From: CBDFHC01 sp965247585 | GTDB lineage: Bacteria > Chloroflexota > Dehalococcoidia > Lucifugimonadales > GCA-2712585 | Assembly (NCBI GenBank): GCA_965247585.1 | Contig: CBDFHC010000002.1 | Location: 310,001 to 374,000 of the forward strand | Direction: 5' to 3' | Length of the DNA: 64,000 bases | Shown here: positions 22,410 through 31,182 of the stretch, piece by piece | How the letters are laid out: every line of letters starts with the position of its first letter | How positions within the stretch are numbered: the first letter of the stretch is position 1 | Notes under the pieces: model-generated | What the model was told of the DNA's origin: nothing | Database searches by the model: none | Seen by the model: only the letters and a program-made list of their open reading frames with translations | Made by a program: the position numbers and the translations under genes

Positions 22410-23479
22410 CAGGCAACTACCTTCCATCGGGGAATCGTGGTCATATGAACTTCCCGGATAGCGTCCGCTAGGGCCTCGACGCCGTGGCTGAGCATCACGT
22501 CGTTGGCGTCCGTCCCTGGCTCTTCGGGCATCCAGTAGGGAAGCCCTGTCTGCTTCGCATGTTTCTCCCCTGCCGGTTCGGTTACCCCCGAAGACCCACA
22601 AGAGGGACAGCGCTTAGACGCGTAGTCCCACTTGGCCCGGCATTCTTTCTTGGGACATCGCCACCAGTCGTGGTCGGCGATGACCATCGACCGCCGACTG
22701 GACAGTGCCACCTTCGGGATGTTCCCAGCGCTGAAACAGACCCACACCTCCGAGTGCTGGTCCCGGTACAGCCGTTTGAGGGCCGCCATGACCGACAGCG
22801 CCGTGGCGTACCCCTCGCAGTAGTAGCGCTCACCACCTTGCCCGAGCTTGTAGACCGCCTCCGACGCTTTACCGCCGGGAAGGTACTTCTTGCTGCCATC
22901 GGGGCCGATCATCTGGACCGACTGAAGACGGTGATAGTCGCGGTAGTGGCGCATAGGGACCAGTAGGTTGCCGTCCAGCACAAGGCCGCCCTGTTCGGGG
23001 AAGCCCTTGGCTACCAGGTAGGGATGCGCACTCGGCACTTCGTCGCTCTGGCGGCCATTACGGGGGCGAGGATCGACGTACTCGGCCTGCATGAGCATTG
23101 CTTCCGCCTTCGCCGCCGCGTCCGCCTCACGGCGCTTTCGCTCCTCCGCCTCACGTCTCTTGGCCTCTGCCCGCTGGCGCTTCTCTTCGGCGCTCGGCGC
23201 GGTCTTGACCGGGGCCTCTCCAGCCCAGCCGTAATCCTTGGCCAGGTGGTAGAGGCTGCCGACGGTGATCGCACGCCCATCGCGGCCAGTGGGCCTCAGC
23301 GCCCTCCACGTCGCTCGTGCAGACGCCTCGCGGTAGCGGTCCGACTGGCGAGACCAAGCGTCCCACAACGAGAATCCTGCCTCACCCAGCTCTGACTTGA
23401 TGGCAGCGCCTATCCGCCACCAGACCTCTCGGTCGTCGGCGGGGATCGAGTAGAGGGCGGCCTGCAGGGCGTTGGTCAC
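22409..23479 (-). CDS. Phage primase (PriCT and Toprim domains)
   Basis: A 356-residue protein starting at GTG 23479 (GTGA overlap). The N-terminus, LYSIPADDREVWWRIGAA to SLWDAWSRQSDRY, is a PriCT-2-type domain. A charged coiled coil with EEKRQRAEAKRREAEERKRR follows. The rest is a Toprim-like domain: YYCEGYATALSVMAALK (the catalytic E in CEGYATAL) and SMVIADHDW. A four-cysteine zinc finger (CPKKECRAKW, KRCPSCGSSG) is inserted late. It should prime phage DNA synthesis with a helicase partner not seen in this window. Confidence 0.8.
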   Translation of the reverse strand: MTNALQAALYSIPADDREVWWRIGAAIKSELGEAGFSLWDAWSRQSDRYREASARATWRALRPTGRDGRAITVGSLYHLAKDYGWAGEAPVKTAPSAEEKRQRAEAKRREAEERKRREADAAAKAEAMLMQAEYVDPRPRNGRQSDEVPSAHPYLVAKGFPEQGGLVLDGNLLVPMRHYRDYHRLQSVQMIGPDGSKKYLPGGKASEAVYKLGQGGERYYCEGYATALSVMAALKRLYRDQHSEVWVCFSAGNIPKVALSSRRSMVIADHDWWRCPKKECRAKWDYASKRCPSCGSSGVTEPAGEKHAKQTGLPYWMPEEPGTDANDVMLSHGVEALADAIREVHMTTIPRWKVVA

Positions 23480-23694
23480 AGCGCCATCCTTGCCTGGTCC
23501 TTGGGCGGCTGATGACCCATGCAGTGGTCTCGGCCAAAGCCAATGGCCAGGGCGTGGCTCTCGCACATCCAGGCGTTGCAGGTGTTGCCCCAATGGTCGA
23601 TCACGTAGTCGCACTGGAGCGTCGGAGTCCTGCGACAGCCAGCTTGATAGCATTGCGGGTCGCCCTGAGCGCAGACGATCATCCCGGTAGTCAT
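23476..23694 (-). CDS. Small cysteine-rich phage protein
   Basis: 72 residues from ATG 23694, overlapping the upstream stop (ATGA). CAQGDPQCYQAGCRRTPTL, WGNTCNAWMCESHALAIG and DHCMGHQ hold eight cysteines plus histidines, likely zinc-bound. No family recognised. It is coupled to the primase gene by GTGA. Confidence 0.6.
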   Translation of the reverse strand: MTTGMIVCAQGDPQCYQAGCRRTPTLQCDYVIDHWGNTCNAWMCESHALAIGFGRDHCMGHQPPKDQARMAL

Positions 23695-24041
23695 GCGGCC
23701 CCTCCTGAGACGAGGAATCCTACGAACACGGCTAGTAACACCTGGGCTATTGCCCCGACCCCTAGCCCTATCACGAACCCCTGGATGTCCCGGTACGCCT
23801 GGTCGTTGATCTCCTGGTCCTCGGTTACCTCGTAGAGAATGAAGCCGGCGAACAGCAGTACCGCCGTCAACCGGGCTCCCCATAGGACGCTTGCAGCTAC
23901 ATCCAAGGGCCAGAGGAACACGAGCCAGCTAATGGCCAGGCCGACGGGGATATGCGCCACCTGACGGTCCAACATCCAGGGCGGCACACGGTGCCGTAGC
24001 TGGCCTGCCCGCCCGACGTATCCCTTATCTTTCGTAGCCAT
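23691..24041 (-). CDS. Membrane protein with three spans
   Basis: A 116-residue protein: basic N-terminus, spans at about 33-46 (GLAISWLVFLWPLD), 54-70 (ARLTAVLLFAGFIL) and 92-112 (GLGVGAIAQVLLAVFVGFLV), with an acidic EVTEDQEINDQAYRD loop before the last. A diverged copy of the final 40 residues is found at 18822-18978. No function known. Confidence 0.6.
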   Translation of the reverse strand: MATKDKGYVGRAGQLRHRVPPWMLDRQVAHIPVGLAISWLVFLWPLDVAASVLWGARLTAVLLFAGFILYEVTEDQEINDQAYRDIQGFVIGLGVGAIAQVLLAVFVGFLVSGGAA

Positions 24042-24128
24042 GAGCTGATCCCTCCACTTTCAAAGAAACTTTCCTACCTACCTTCTATTCGCTCCAAGAA
24101 CCCGTCGAAAGCCTTCTCACTCCATCCC

Positions 24129-24605
24129 TCACAGTCCCATCTCCCACTTCAACTTGGCCTGTAACGGGTGCTTATCTATACGCGGTCGTGACGACCTATT
24201 CCACGAGTTGCCATCCCTAGTCTTACCGACACACTTCCATCCTGCCGCCTTCACCGAGGTTCCAGGCTCCTCCTGCAACGTGTACGTAATGGCCCTCAGA
24301 TAGCCCATTGCTCGCGCTGTGCGCCATGCCGCTGCGTAGAGCTTGGAGCAGGCGTTTCTAATGTCCTCGATCGCCGCAACCCGCGTGACCTCGACGGTCC
24401 AGCCATCATCCAAGTGACGGCTGACCGGACGCCCAACAATGGCAACCCCAACAATCTCAGCGTCTCTCGCAACAGCGATGGCGAATAGTCCGCCCTGTGG
24501 CGCACGATGATGCCGATGCACACGATCAACCCATATGCGGGCCTCTGTCAGGGTCGCTGGCACGACTTCCAGCACGACTAGATCACCCTCTCGGTCATTT
24601 GGCAC
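24129..24605 (-). CDS. GNAT-like phage protein (XF1762 family)
   Basis: A 158-residue protein. ARIWVDRVHRHHRAPQGGLF, GVAIVGRPVSRHLDDG, EVTRVAAIEDIRNACSKLY and ITYTLQEEPGTSVKAAGW follow the beta-strand and helix order of GNAT acyltransferases and match the XF1762 phage family. Its late TYT....AAGWK.VG layout recalls phage Mu Mom, which adds a carbamoylmethyl group to adenine, but that link is an impression. Acceptor and function are unknown. It starts at ATG 24605 inside the small upstream gene. Confidence 0.62.
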   Translation of the reverse strand: MPNDREGDLVVLEVVPATLTEARIWVDRVHRHHRAPQGGLFAIAVARDAEIVGVAIVGRPVSRHLDDGWTVEVTRVAAIEDIRNACSKLYAAAWRTARAMGYLRAITYTLQEEPGTSVKAAGWKCVGKTRDGNSWNRSSRPRIDKHPLQAKLKWEMGL

Positions 24606-24709
24606 TTCGCCGTCCTACCTATGAGAGTGCGAAGCGCATGAGCCGCGTGGATTGAGTAGGACACCTCGTCCTCAAGGTCGCTGCGGAATACCCGGTATCT
24701 CCAGCTCAC
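24578..24709 (-). CDS. Small protein, 43 residues
   Basis: GTG 24709 overlaps the methyltransferase stop as GTGA. MSWRYRVFRSDLEDEVSYS to AKCQMTERVI is in the codon style of its neighbours and bridges the methyltransferase and GNAT-like genes through overlaps at both ends. No family recognised. Confidence 0.5.
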   Translation of the reverse strand: MSWRYRVFRSDLEDEVSYSIHAAHALRTLIGRTAKCQMTERVI

Positions 24710-25611
24710 AGCGCCCTCAGCAGTTGCCGCCCGATGAACTCGGTGAACGCCGGCGGGATGGCCTGCGTGAGTTCGTCGCGCTTCATCCATTCGATGCCCA
24801 TCGCCTCGGCTGCCAGCCGCCAGCCCTTCGCGTGGCCGATGCCCAGGCCACCGCTGTCCCGGCCAGCAGATTCCCGGTAGGCAACAGATAATCCGATATT
24901 GCTGTCCTTTGGTCTGCCATTCGCACGGAGTCTTTCGCCAACAATAGTCGGGTAAGAGAAGGGCACCTTTTCGTACCCAGGCCGGATATTCAGTGCTCCA
25001 TCGTGATACCTGCGCCATTCGCTATTCACTGGGTTCTCGCGTGGCCTCACGTCCAGTCCAGCCGCGCCGCTTGGGAGGCCCCTGACCGTGCCGCCGTAGA
25101 CGTACCGCTCTGACTTTGGGTGCAGGTTCAATTTGTGCTTCGGATGCCCCGGCGCCAGCCATAACCAGTTGGTCGCGAAGAGCCGGTGCCGATAGAACGG
25201 CAGCCCGAACATCGCGCCACACAGCCAACCCGCCTTGAGCCCGTGTGCCTCTAGGCCCCGCTTCCGCAGCGTCTTGGACCCGTGCCGCGCCCCCATGACG
25301 TTTTCGACGACGTAGGACTTACCCAGGGCCTCCAGCATCTTGATCGTCGGCAGTATCAGCAGGGGATAGTCTCGACCACGGAGCCAGGGCAGGTTGTGCA
25401 TGATGCTGTAGCCCTGGCACGACGGCGAGGAGTGGATGGCGTCGAACTCGTGCCCGTGGTCGGCCAGGAACTCCAAAGCGTCGGCCTGGACGAACTCAAA
25501 CGGGTAGCGCGGCTGCGGCGCAATATCCACCCCGACGATCTCGTCGAAACCCGCGCGGTGGTAGCCGACTGCTGCCCCACCAGCCCCGCAGTAAAGGTCG
25601 AGGAGCCTCAC
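24706..25611 (-). CDS. DNA cytosine-5 methyltransferase
   Basis: A 301-residue protein from GTG 25611 (GTGA overlap with the MazG stop). Motif I LLDLYCGAGGAAVGYHRAGF, motif IV AIHSSPSCQGYS (the catalytic Cys follows PS rather than the usual PP), motif VI YVVENVMGA, and motif VIII FYRHRLFAT are present in order. The target-recognition part is short, and a late GWRLAAEAMGIEWMKRDELT to IPPAFTEFIGRQL end is typical of phage enzymes of this group. It likely protects phage DNA from restriction. Confidence 0.85.
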   Translation of the reverse strand: MRLLDLYCGAGGAAVGYHRAGFDEIVGVDIAPQPRYPFEFVQADALEFLADHGHEFDAIHSSPSCQGYSIMHNLPWLRGRDYPLLILPTIKMLEALGKSYVVENVMGARHGSKTLRKRGLEAHGLKAGWLCGAMFGLPFYRHRLFATNWLWLAPGHPKHKLNLHPKSERYVYGGTVRGLPSGAAGLDVRPRENPVNSEWRRYHDGALNIRPGYEKVPFSYPTIVGERLRANGRPKDSNIGLSVAYRESAGRDSGGLGIGHAKGWRLAAEAMGIEWMKRDELTQAIPPAFTEFIGRQLLRAL

Positions 25612-26159
25612 AGCGCCTTCCCTCCGTGCCGGTAGGGGCGGGTCCGGTTGTACTCCATCTTGGCCTCGATGGCCGCGTCCAGGTCGATGCCGTAATGGGC
25701 GGCCATGCGCTGCACCATTGACACGAAACGCTCTAGCGATTCTTTCAACGTGGCTTTGCAATCGTCCAATGCTGGCAATTGGTCATGCAGCGCAGTAATC
25801 CAATCGCCGAACGTCGGTGAGTGTGGATACCCAGAACGGTAATTTGGCTGCAATACCAACTCCCACCCGTAAAACTCCGCCATGTCCGCCACCCGGATCA
25901 CCACGTCGGCCAGCTCGGAGGCGACGCCGACAGGGTTGCTCTCCTCGTCCAGCGTAACCGGCGGATGGGGGCAGGGTTCCAAATCACAAGCCGCCGGCAT
26001 CCCCGCACTGTTGTGATCCCACGTCCGATACGCCTCCAGCACCTCGCTCAGCTCGCTGTGCACTAGCGCGATGCAGTCGCCGAAGGTGCGCTCGGTGTAC
26101 CACCAGCCGTGATCCTTGGCGATGGCGTGGGCCTCGCGCTGTAGGTCACGCAGGTTCAT
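25608..26159 (-). CDS. MazG-like nucleotide pyrophosphohydrolase
   Basis: A 183-residue protein from ATG 26159, coupled to the upstream stop. LQREAHAIAKDHGWW, IALVHSELSEVLEAYRTWD (E..E motif) and VASELADVVIRVADMAEFYG (the E..D half) are the four acidic positions that bind Mg2+ in MazG-like hydrolases. An insertion (ACDLEPCPHPPV) separates the motifs. Phage MazG proteins hydrolyse (d)NTPs or alarmones and may alter host starvation signals. Confidence 0.8.
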   Translation of the reverse strand: MNLRDLQREAHAIAKDHGWWYTERTFGDCIALVHSELSEVLEAYRTWDHNSAGMPAACDLEPCPHPPVTLDEESNPVGVASELADVVIRVADMAEFYGWELVLQPNYRSGYPHSPTFGDWITALHDQLPALDDCKATLKESLERFVSMVQRMAAHYGIDLDAAIEAKMEYNRTRPYRHGGKAL

Positions 26160-26470
26160 CAAAGTAACCCCTCCTTGTCGGTGTAGTCCTGGTCGGGCCA
26201 GACATGGAAGCGGTGAACAGCCAATGCGGACATGAAAGCGTCCAACGTCCCAGGCCCCTTGAAACGCATGACTAGCGGAACGTCCAGGCCCTCGACCATC
26301 ACGGAGACACGCACCTGAGTTGGCTTGCCCTGCCCGTCGGGTAGCGGATGCCACACCGAGACGTCGATGGAATCCAGCTTGATCCCCAGGAACGTGATGC
26401 CGTCGGTATTGCGGGGTTGGTCGTGAAACCGAATGTCGGGCTTTTGATAGCTCCGGTCGTCGTTACTCAC
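26159..26470 (-). CDS. Phage protein of unknown function, 103 residues
   Basis: MSNDDRSYQKPDIRFHDQP to WPDQDYTDKEGLL. It contains strand-like ITFLGIKLDSIDVSVWHPL and VRVSVMVEGLDVPLVMRFKG. No catalytic motif. It is coupled by overlaps to MazG downstream and to the gene upstream. Confidence 0.55.
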   Translation of the reverse strand: MSNDDRSYQKPDIRFHDQPRNTDGITFLGIKLDSIDVSVWHPLPDGQGKPTQVRVSVMVEGLDVPLVMRFKGPGTLDAFMSALAVHRFHVWPDQDYTDKEGLL

Positions 26471-26817
26471 CTTCCGTTCCTCCGTTCCCGCGAATGCTGG
26501 TACCGGATCAGGTTGTACGTAACGCGCTTCATAACCCGCTCGTCCACGGGGCCTTCACAAGGGACGAGAGGCCGCCGGACGGAGCAAGTTGACGTGTGTC
26601 CAATTGGGTTGCCTTCGTCGTCCATGAGATCATGGAAGTGGAGCGCTATCGCCACCCAGTCCGCGATACACACCGAGCATGTCACCTCATCGCGGTTGTC
26701 AGTCACCCGTCCTGTCCAAGAAGCACCACAAATGTGGGATTTCTGCCACTCTTCCTTTGACATATATGGGGGACCCTCTAGCCATCCGTAGTGAATGACC
26801 TCAGCTTCACACCTCAA
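26467..26817 (-). CDS. Zinc-binding-like small protein
   Basis: About 116 residues starting at TTG 26817, which overlaps the helicase stop. VIHYGWLEGPPYMSKE, HICGASWTGRVTDNRDEVTC and CSVCIADW follow the H-Y...CG...VTC..C pattern of many short phage proteins believed to hold zinc. An ATG at 26763 is an alternative start, but it would cut the conserved HYG segment. Confidence 0.55.
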   Translation of the reverse strand: MRCEAEVIHYGWLEGPPYMSKEEWQKSHICGASWTGRVTDNRDEVTCSVCIADWVAIALHFHDLMDDEGNPIGHTSTCSVRRPLVPCEGPVDERVMKRVTYNLIRYQHSRERRNGR

Positions 26818-28385
26818 CTCGCACCTCTTCGTCTCTTGCCGTTGAACCAGGCGATGAGCTGCGACTGGACTTTGTTCGCCACGCGCCGGTCGGCCTCGTC
26901 TTCGACTGGATCGAAATCCCACTGGCTTGGCGGAGGCTCACCCATCATCACCTTGTACTGCTTCCAGGCGAAGCGCTCCGCTGCGTCCACGTCTCTCTGG
27001 CCGTTAAGCGCCACGCGGCATATGTGACGCCACGTCCAGAGCTTGTTTTCCTTCCATCTGCGGGAGCCAGGTGCGGTGACCTCCTCCATGCGGCCGGCCC
27101 GGTGCCGTATGTCGGACCGCCTCCGGCGTCGCTCTCGACCACACGAGGGACACGATTTCATACTGGGCTGTAAGACATAGCCGCAGTCGCAGGCCACGTC
27201 AGGCCGCTCACCCCGCTCCTTACGCGTGACGCTGTCTCGCCGCCCGTCGTCGAGGCGGGACACGCCATGGGCAAAGAAGTCGAGTATCTCCTGCATGAAG
27301 CCCAAATAGTTGCCTGTATGGTCGAGCACGAGCACGAAGTCCTTACCTGTGCTGGCTCTCATGCCGCGGCCCAGGAACTGAATCTCAGAGGCCAGAGACT
27401 TCCGCAACGGGCGCTGGTCGATCAGGCACAAGATGTCGGGCACATCGAAGCCCTTGTTGCACTTGTCAACACTGACGAGGCCCAGGAACTTACTCTTGGC
27501 AAAGTCCTCGATCATCTGCTCGGCTTCGGCATCTGCCGTGTAGGCCGTCACTTGTCGGAAGTCGTACCCGGCCTCCTGGAAGACACGGCATATCTCCTCG
27601 CCGTGGGCGATGGTCGCTGACCGCACCAGCGTCTTGACCGGTCCGCCGAAGTGCTCCTGAGTCTTGGCCCTCCACTCAGACAACGCGTCGCCGATGATCA
27701 CTCTGCCCCGGCTCTCTACCTCGCGGTCCAGCCACTCCCCAGCCTTGTCGGTCTTAGCCCCTTCCATGTCGATCTCCTGTGCCGCGTAGACCTTCAGGGG
27801 AGACAGGTAGGGTCGGTTCGTCTCAGGGTCGATGCTGCTGAGCAGGTAGTCGGTGGAGCAGGTGTTGACCACGTTGGTGTAGACTTTGCCGAGGCCCTTG
27901 GTGAACGGCGTCGCTGTCAGCCCAATCACCGGCTTGCCCGATGCCATGATGAAGTCGATGGTCTTCTTATGGATGGTGTGTGCCTCATCCACGATGATGA
28001 AATCGAGGTCGGGCCAGAAGCCACGTCTTGCCAGCGTCTGTGCTGAGCACACCTGGACCCGCTCGTACCGGTCTCGTGTGTTCTTGGACTGGACGATGCC
28101 GTGTGGGATGCCCATCTGCCAGAACCGATTTGAGGTCTGTTTCACCAGCGGGATGCGGTCGGCGACGAAGGCGCACCGCGACCCCATCGCAAGGGCCGCC
28201 TTGATCAGGTGGCCGGCAACGATGGTCTTGCCACTGCCGGTCGGGGAGCAGAGTATCTGCCGCAGGTGGTCGTCTCTCCGACCCTGGCGCAGCGCCTCGA
28301 TGCTGACGCTCTGGTATCGACGCTCCGCAAAGCTTGCCTCAACAGGTATAGGTTCTTCGAAGGACGGCAGGGGAAGGGTCGTCAT
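26814..28385 (-). CDS. SF2 DEAD/DEAH-box helicase
   Basis: A 523-residue protein from ATG 28385. Walker A CSPTGSGKTIVAGHL, motif Ia FVADRIPLVKQT, DEAH in IIVDEAHTIHKK, motif III GLTATPFTKGLG, and motifs V and VI VSVDKCNKGFDVP and EIQFLGRGMRAS are all present. A zinc ribbon (CDCGYVLQPSMKSCPSCG) and a helical C-terminus follow. These phage helicases replace or load replicative helicases or remodel recombination intermediates. Confidence 0.88.
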   Translation of the reverse strand: MTTLPLPSFEEPIPVEASFAERRYQSVSIEALRQGRRDDHLRQILCSPTGSGKTIVAGHLIKAALAMGSRCAFVADRIPLVKQTSNRFWQMGIPHGIVQSKNTRDRYERVQVCSAQTLARRGFWPDLDFIIVDEAHTIHKKTIDFIMASGKPVIGLTATPFTKGLGKVYTNVVNTCSTDYLLSSIDPETNRPYLSPLKVYAAQEIDMEGAKTDKAGEWLDREVESRGRVIIGDALSEWRAKTQEHFGGPVKTLVRSATIAHGEEICRVFQEAGYDFRQVTAYTADAEAEQMIEDFAKSKFLGLVSVDKCNKGFDVPDILCLIDQRPLRKSLASEIQFLGRGMRASTGKDFVLVLDHTGNYLGFMQEILDFFAHGVSRLDDGRRDSVTRKERGERPDVACDCGYVLQPSMKSCPSCGRERRRRRSDIRHRAGRMEEVTAPGSRRWKENKLWTWRHICRVALNGQRDVDAAERFAWKQYKVMMGEPPPSQWDFDPVEDEADRRVANKVQSQLIAWFNGKRRRGAS

Positions 28386-29191
28386 GTCCGCCTCTCCCAA
28401 ATAGCTCCGCAACTGGAGCAGGGTTTCTTCGCCTCGCGCTCCCAATACTGGTTGGAGCGGAGATTCGCGGAACTCTCGTTCATATACCGGTTGCGAGCGG
28501 TCTCCAGGATGCGTATCTCTTCGCCCATTGAATTGAGCGTCCGCTCCCTCACCGCCTCGACCGGCGATGACTGGTCTCGCAGGAACTGCACCTCCCTTGC
28601 CAGCTTCTCGATCCGCCGGGCCTTCTCCTGGGCGTCCAGCCTCAGCGCGTCTCGCTCGGCTTCCAGTAGCTCCACCTTCGTTGGCGGCTTTGGCTTGTCG
28701 GGCTCTGACTCGTCCGAATCGTCCTGTTCCGGCGGGTTCAGCTTCCGTGCCTCCCGCTTGAGGGCGGTTCGGGTAAGGGGTTCTCCCTGCTCACGAGCCT
28801 TGTCAGAAGCCGCCGTAAACTGCTCGTCGGTGAGCTTGTCATGGGCCATGCGAATCTTGCGAACGGTGCTCTGAGGAATACCGTTCCCCTGGAGAACGGT
28901 ATTCCCTCCGCGCCCTGGCGAGCGTTGCTCAGGTGGTATGGGCGGGTTGGCCTTAGCGATAGCCCGTTCAGCAGAGGAAACTAGGATCGAAGCCTCGGTC
29001 TGAATATCACGACGCTTCAGCACCGCCGCCGCCGCCGCTATCGCTTGCGCCTTGTCGCGCACAATCAAGCGCTCGAAGTCGTTGCGTACGTCTCGCAGGG
29101 CTGCGTATGCCCGCTCGACGCCGATACCGAGTGCCTTGGACTCAGGGGAAGCCCGTTGCAACGCTGTAGAAGTCTCAGGTCCGCCAGTCAT
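28382..29191 (-). CDS. Phage coiled-coil protein with DNA-binding-like N-terminus
   Basis: A 269-residue protein from ATG 29191, coupled at both ends. VERAYAALRDVRNDFERLIV to AERAIAKANPP resembles the start of a family of phage and plasmid proteins with the RDKAQAIAAAA layout. It is followed by STVRKIRMAHDKLTDEQF and a long coiled coil (LLEAERDALRLDAQEKARRI). The end, KKPCSSCGAIWERR, is half a zinc ribbon. Function unknown, but it sits in the recombination cluster. Confidence 0.6.
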   Translation of the reverse strand: MTGGPETSTALQRASPESKALGIGVERAYAALRDVRNDFERLIVRDKAQAIAAAAAVLKRRDIQTEASILVSSAERAIAKANPPIPPEQRSPGRGGNTVLQGNGIPQSTVRKIRMAHDKLTDEQFTAASDKAREQGEPLTRTALKREARKLNPPEQDDSDESEPDKPKPPTKVELLEAERDALRLDAQEKARRIEKLAREVQFLRDQSSPVEAVRERTLNSMGEEIRILETARNRYMNESSANLRSNQYWEREAKKPCSSCGAIWERRT

Positions 29192-29994
29192 GACGCCCAC
29201 ACCTTCTTGGAGTCGCGGGTAGCCAGCCAGAGGGCGAGCGCCGCCCGACAGGTCTCACTCGCAGCCTTGGGGTCTGCGACCATGCGGGCCTCGTACTCTG
29301 CTTCCTCATCAGCCGTGCGGGGTAGGCGCACCGCATACGCTGCCACCACAGGCTCACCAGTAATCGCCTCTATAGCGTCGGCGTACCCAGCCACCTGGTA
29401 GGCGTGCTCCGCATAGAGGCCCTTGGAGCGCTTCCAGTCGGCCACCACGAGCTCGCCAGCCTTGTTCCTGGCAACCAGGTCAACGGTGCCTGCGTAGTGG
29501 TGCTGTGGGTGCCAGATGGAGACCTCGGACGCCACCAACTCAAGCTGATAGTCCCTGACGAAGGCCATCCCTCCTCGAACCGCTGGCACCAGTGGGTCCG
29601 GGATGTCCGGCTCCCTTCCGTGCAGCAGCTCTGCTATGAGTTCATGGGCTGAAGTTCCGGCCTCTGCCGCTTCGTCACGCTCCTTCTCAGGAGACTGTTT
29701 GGCCGCTTCAATGATGCCGGCCACCCAGAGGCAGTAGTCCTCCTTCTTGACGAAGGGGCCAGCAGCGTATTCGTGCAACGCACTCCTCACGCTTTCTAGC
29801 GCCGTCTTCTTGGCCCATCCGACGAGCGGTCCCGACTTGTCAATGATCTTGAGCACCGTCGTCACGCTGGGCAGCAGGTCGTGGTAGCCCGTAACCCTGT
29901 ACCAGTGCTGCCTATACCTGGGAGTCAACTCCACCGTCACGTCTCTGTACGCGGGCAGCAGGGGGAGGCCCTGGTTGGTTGTCGTAGTCGTCAT
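29188..29994 (-). CDS. RecB/Cas4-like PD-(D/E)XK exonuclease
   Basis: A 268-residue protein from ATG 29994. The nuclease core is ERDEAAEAGTSAHELI, then YAGTVDLVARNKAGELVVADWKRSKG (D...DWK, the PD-(D/E)XK catalytic set) and YAEHAYQVAGYADAIE (QxxxY). This is the RecB/Cas4 nuclease family used by phages with an annealing protein. It is coupled (ATGA) to the annealing-type gene upstream. Confidence 0.82.
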   Translation of the reverse strand: MTTTTTNQGLPLLPAYRDVTVELTPRYRQHWYRVTGYHDLLPSVTTVLKIIDKSGPLVGWAKKTALESVRSALHEYAAGPFVKKEDYCLWVAGIIEAAKQSPEKERDEAAEAGTSAHELIAELLHGREPDIPDPLVPAVRGGMAFVRDYQLELVASEVSIWHPQHHYAGTVDLVARNKAGELVVADWKRSKGLYAEHAYQVAGYADAIEAITGEPVVAAYAVRLPRTADEEAEYEARMVADPKAASETCRAALALWLATRDSKKVWAS

Positions 29995-30983
29995 GCTCGT
30001 GCTCCTTGTACTGCCGCGATGAGCTGGGGGTCGTCCTTGTGCTGGGCCAAGTCGGTGATGTTGTCGATCTCCTCGTTCGGATAGAGCTGGCGGGCAAGGT
30101 TCAGCACATCCTGGCCGGTTTTGCCGTGCTTCCCGTTCGCCCATGCCATGAAAGCGCCCATCGTGTTGAACCGTGTGGGGCTGCCGTTCGGCGCTCCACT
30201 CGCGGCTTGGGAGGCCGCAGGACTTCCATTGGACGCTGAGCTTGCAGTTTGTGGTGGTGGAGTCTGGGCAGGAGAGCTAGCTGCCCCAGCCTGCGGAGCC
30301 TGTGTCGGCTGCGGCGGGCTGGGCATATCCTCTAGGTCTTGCGTGAACAGGTTGGACAGGCTGCCCACGCTCAGTGCCGCATCTGTGAGGCTGCGCTTCT
30401 TGGCCATCTTCAGGATGGTGTTGACCTGATCGGCGGGGTCCTCGTTCAACACGCGGCCAATGGTCTGCGACTCGATGACGGAAGCCCCGTCGCCCCACTT
30501 CGCCCCACACCCACCGATCTTCCCGAAGCAGACCCAGCCGCCGCCGTACTCGACCTTGCCCTTGATGATGGCCTCGGCCCCGCACTCAGGGCACCGGCGC
30601 TTCGCGTCCCGGTAGCGGTACTTGCTCTCGTAGCTGTTGCACTCGCCTACGCCTTGGGCGACGATCTGGCCGGTCCTGATCGAGACGAGGGAGCACCTCA
30701 CCTCGTACTGGAATAGGCCCTTCTCCCACTCCGCCGTTTTGTCGGTAACCTCGTACTTGTCGGCCAGCCCCAGCAGCTTGGCTATCTTCTCGGCTCCAGG
30801 CTTGAACAGGGTCGGCTTGCTGATGCCGGGGATGGTGCCGTAGTCTGGCCCCTCCCTGAGTTCGCTCTGAATCAGGGCACGGAACTCCTCCACCTGCTGG
30901 AGCGTTGCCTGCACGTGGCTTCGGCTCGGCAGCGCGAAGTCGTGATCCGATGGGGCTAAGTCTGTCGTTGGTTCTGTTGTCAT
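29991..30983 (-). CDS. GPDYGTIP-family phage recombination / ssDNA-associated protein
   Basis: A 330-residue protein. ELREGPDYGTIPGISKPTL and KPGAEKIAKLLGLADKYEV are the hallmark of a conserved phage family found beside RecB-like exonucleases. A zinc-finger insertion (RRCPECGAEAIIKG, CFGKIGGCGAKWG) follows, then ADQVNTILKMAKKRSLTDAA. The last third is a Pro/Ala/Ser/Gln-rich linker ending in a small helical domain. Position suggests a single-strand annealing role, but this is inferred. Confidence 0.65.
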   Translation of the reverse strand: MTTEPTTDLAPSDHDFALPSRSHVQATLQQVEEFRALIQSELREGPDYGTIPGISKPTLFKPGAEKIAKLLGLADKYEVTDKTAEWEKGLFQYEVRCSLVSIRTGQIVAQGVGECNSYESKYRYRDAKRRCPECGAEAIIKGKVEYGGGWVCFGKIGGCGAKWGDGASVIESQTIGRVLNEDPADQVNTILKMAKKRSLTDAALSVGSLSNLFTQDLEDMPSPPQPTQAPQAGAASSPAQTPPPQTASSASNGSPAASQAASGAPNGSPTRFNTMGAFMAWANGKHGKTGQDVLNLARQLYPNEEIDNITDLAQHKDDPQLIAAVQGARA

Positions 30984-30996
30984 ATCTCTCTCCTCT

Positions 30997-31182
30997 TCAG
31001 TTGACCGATATAGGGACGTGGATTTCGTAGAGCTCCTCGCTCATACTCCCCAGCCCCCACACTCGCTTGATAACCGGGATGCAGTTGATGATTCGACCTA
31101 CCGTTACCACTGGCTCCGCCCTCCGGTGGGTCAGCTTGACCATGACGAAGGAACTCTTGGCCAGACGGGTATCCCTACTCAT
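30997..31182 (-). CDS. Small basic phage protein, 61 residues
   Basis: ATG 31182 overlaps the end of the SWIM gene. MSRDTRLAKSSFVMVKLTH to ELYEIHVPISVN has a VVTVGRIINCIPVIKRV strand. No family recognised. Confidence 0.5.
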   Translation of the reverse strand: MSRDTRLAKSSFVMVKLTHRRAEPVVTVGRIINCIPVIKRVWGLGSMSEELYEIHVPISVN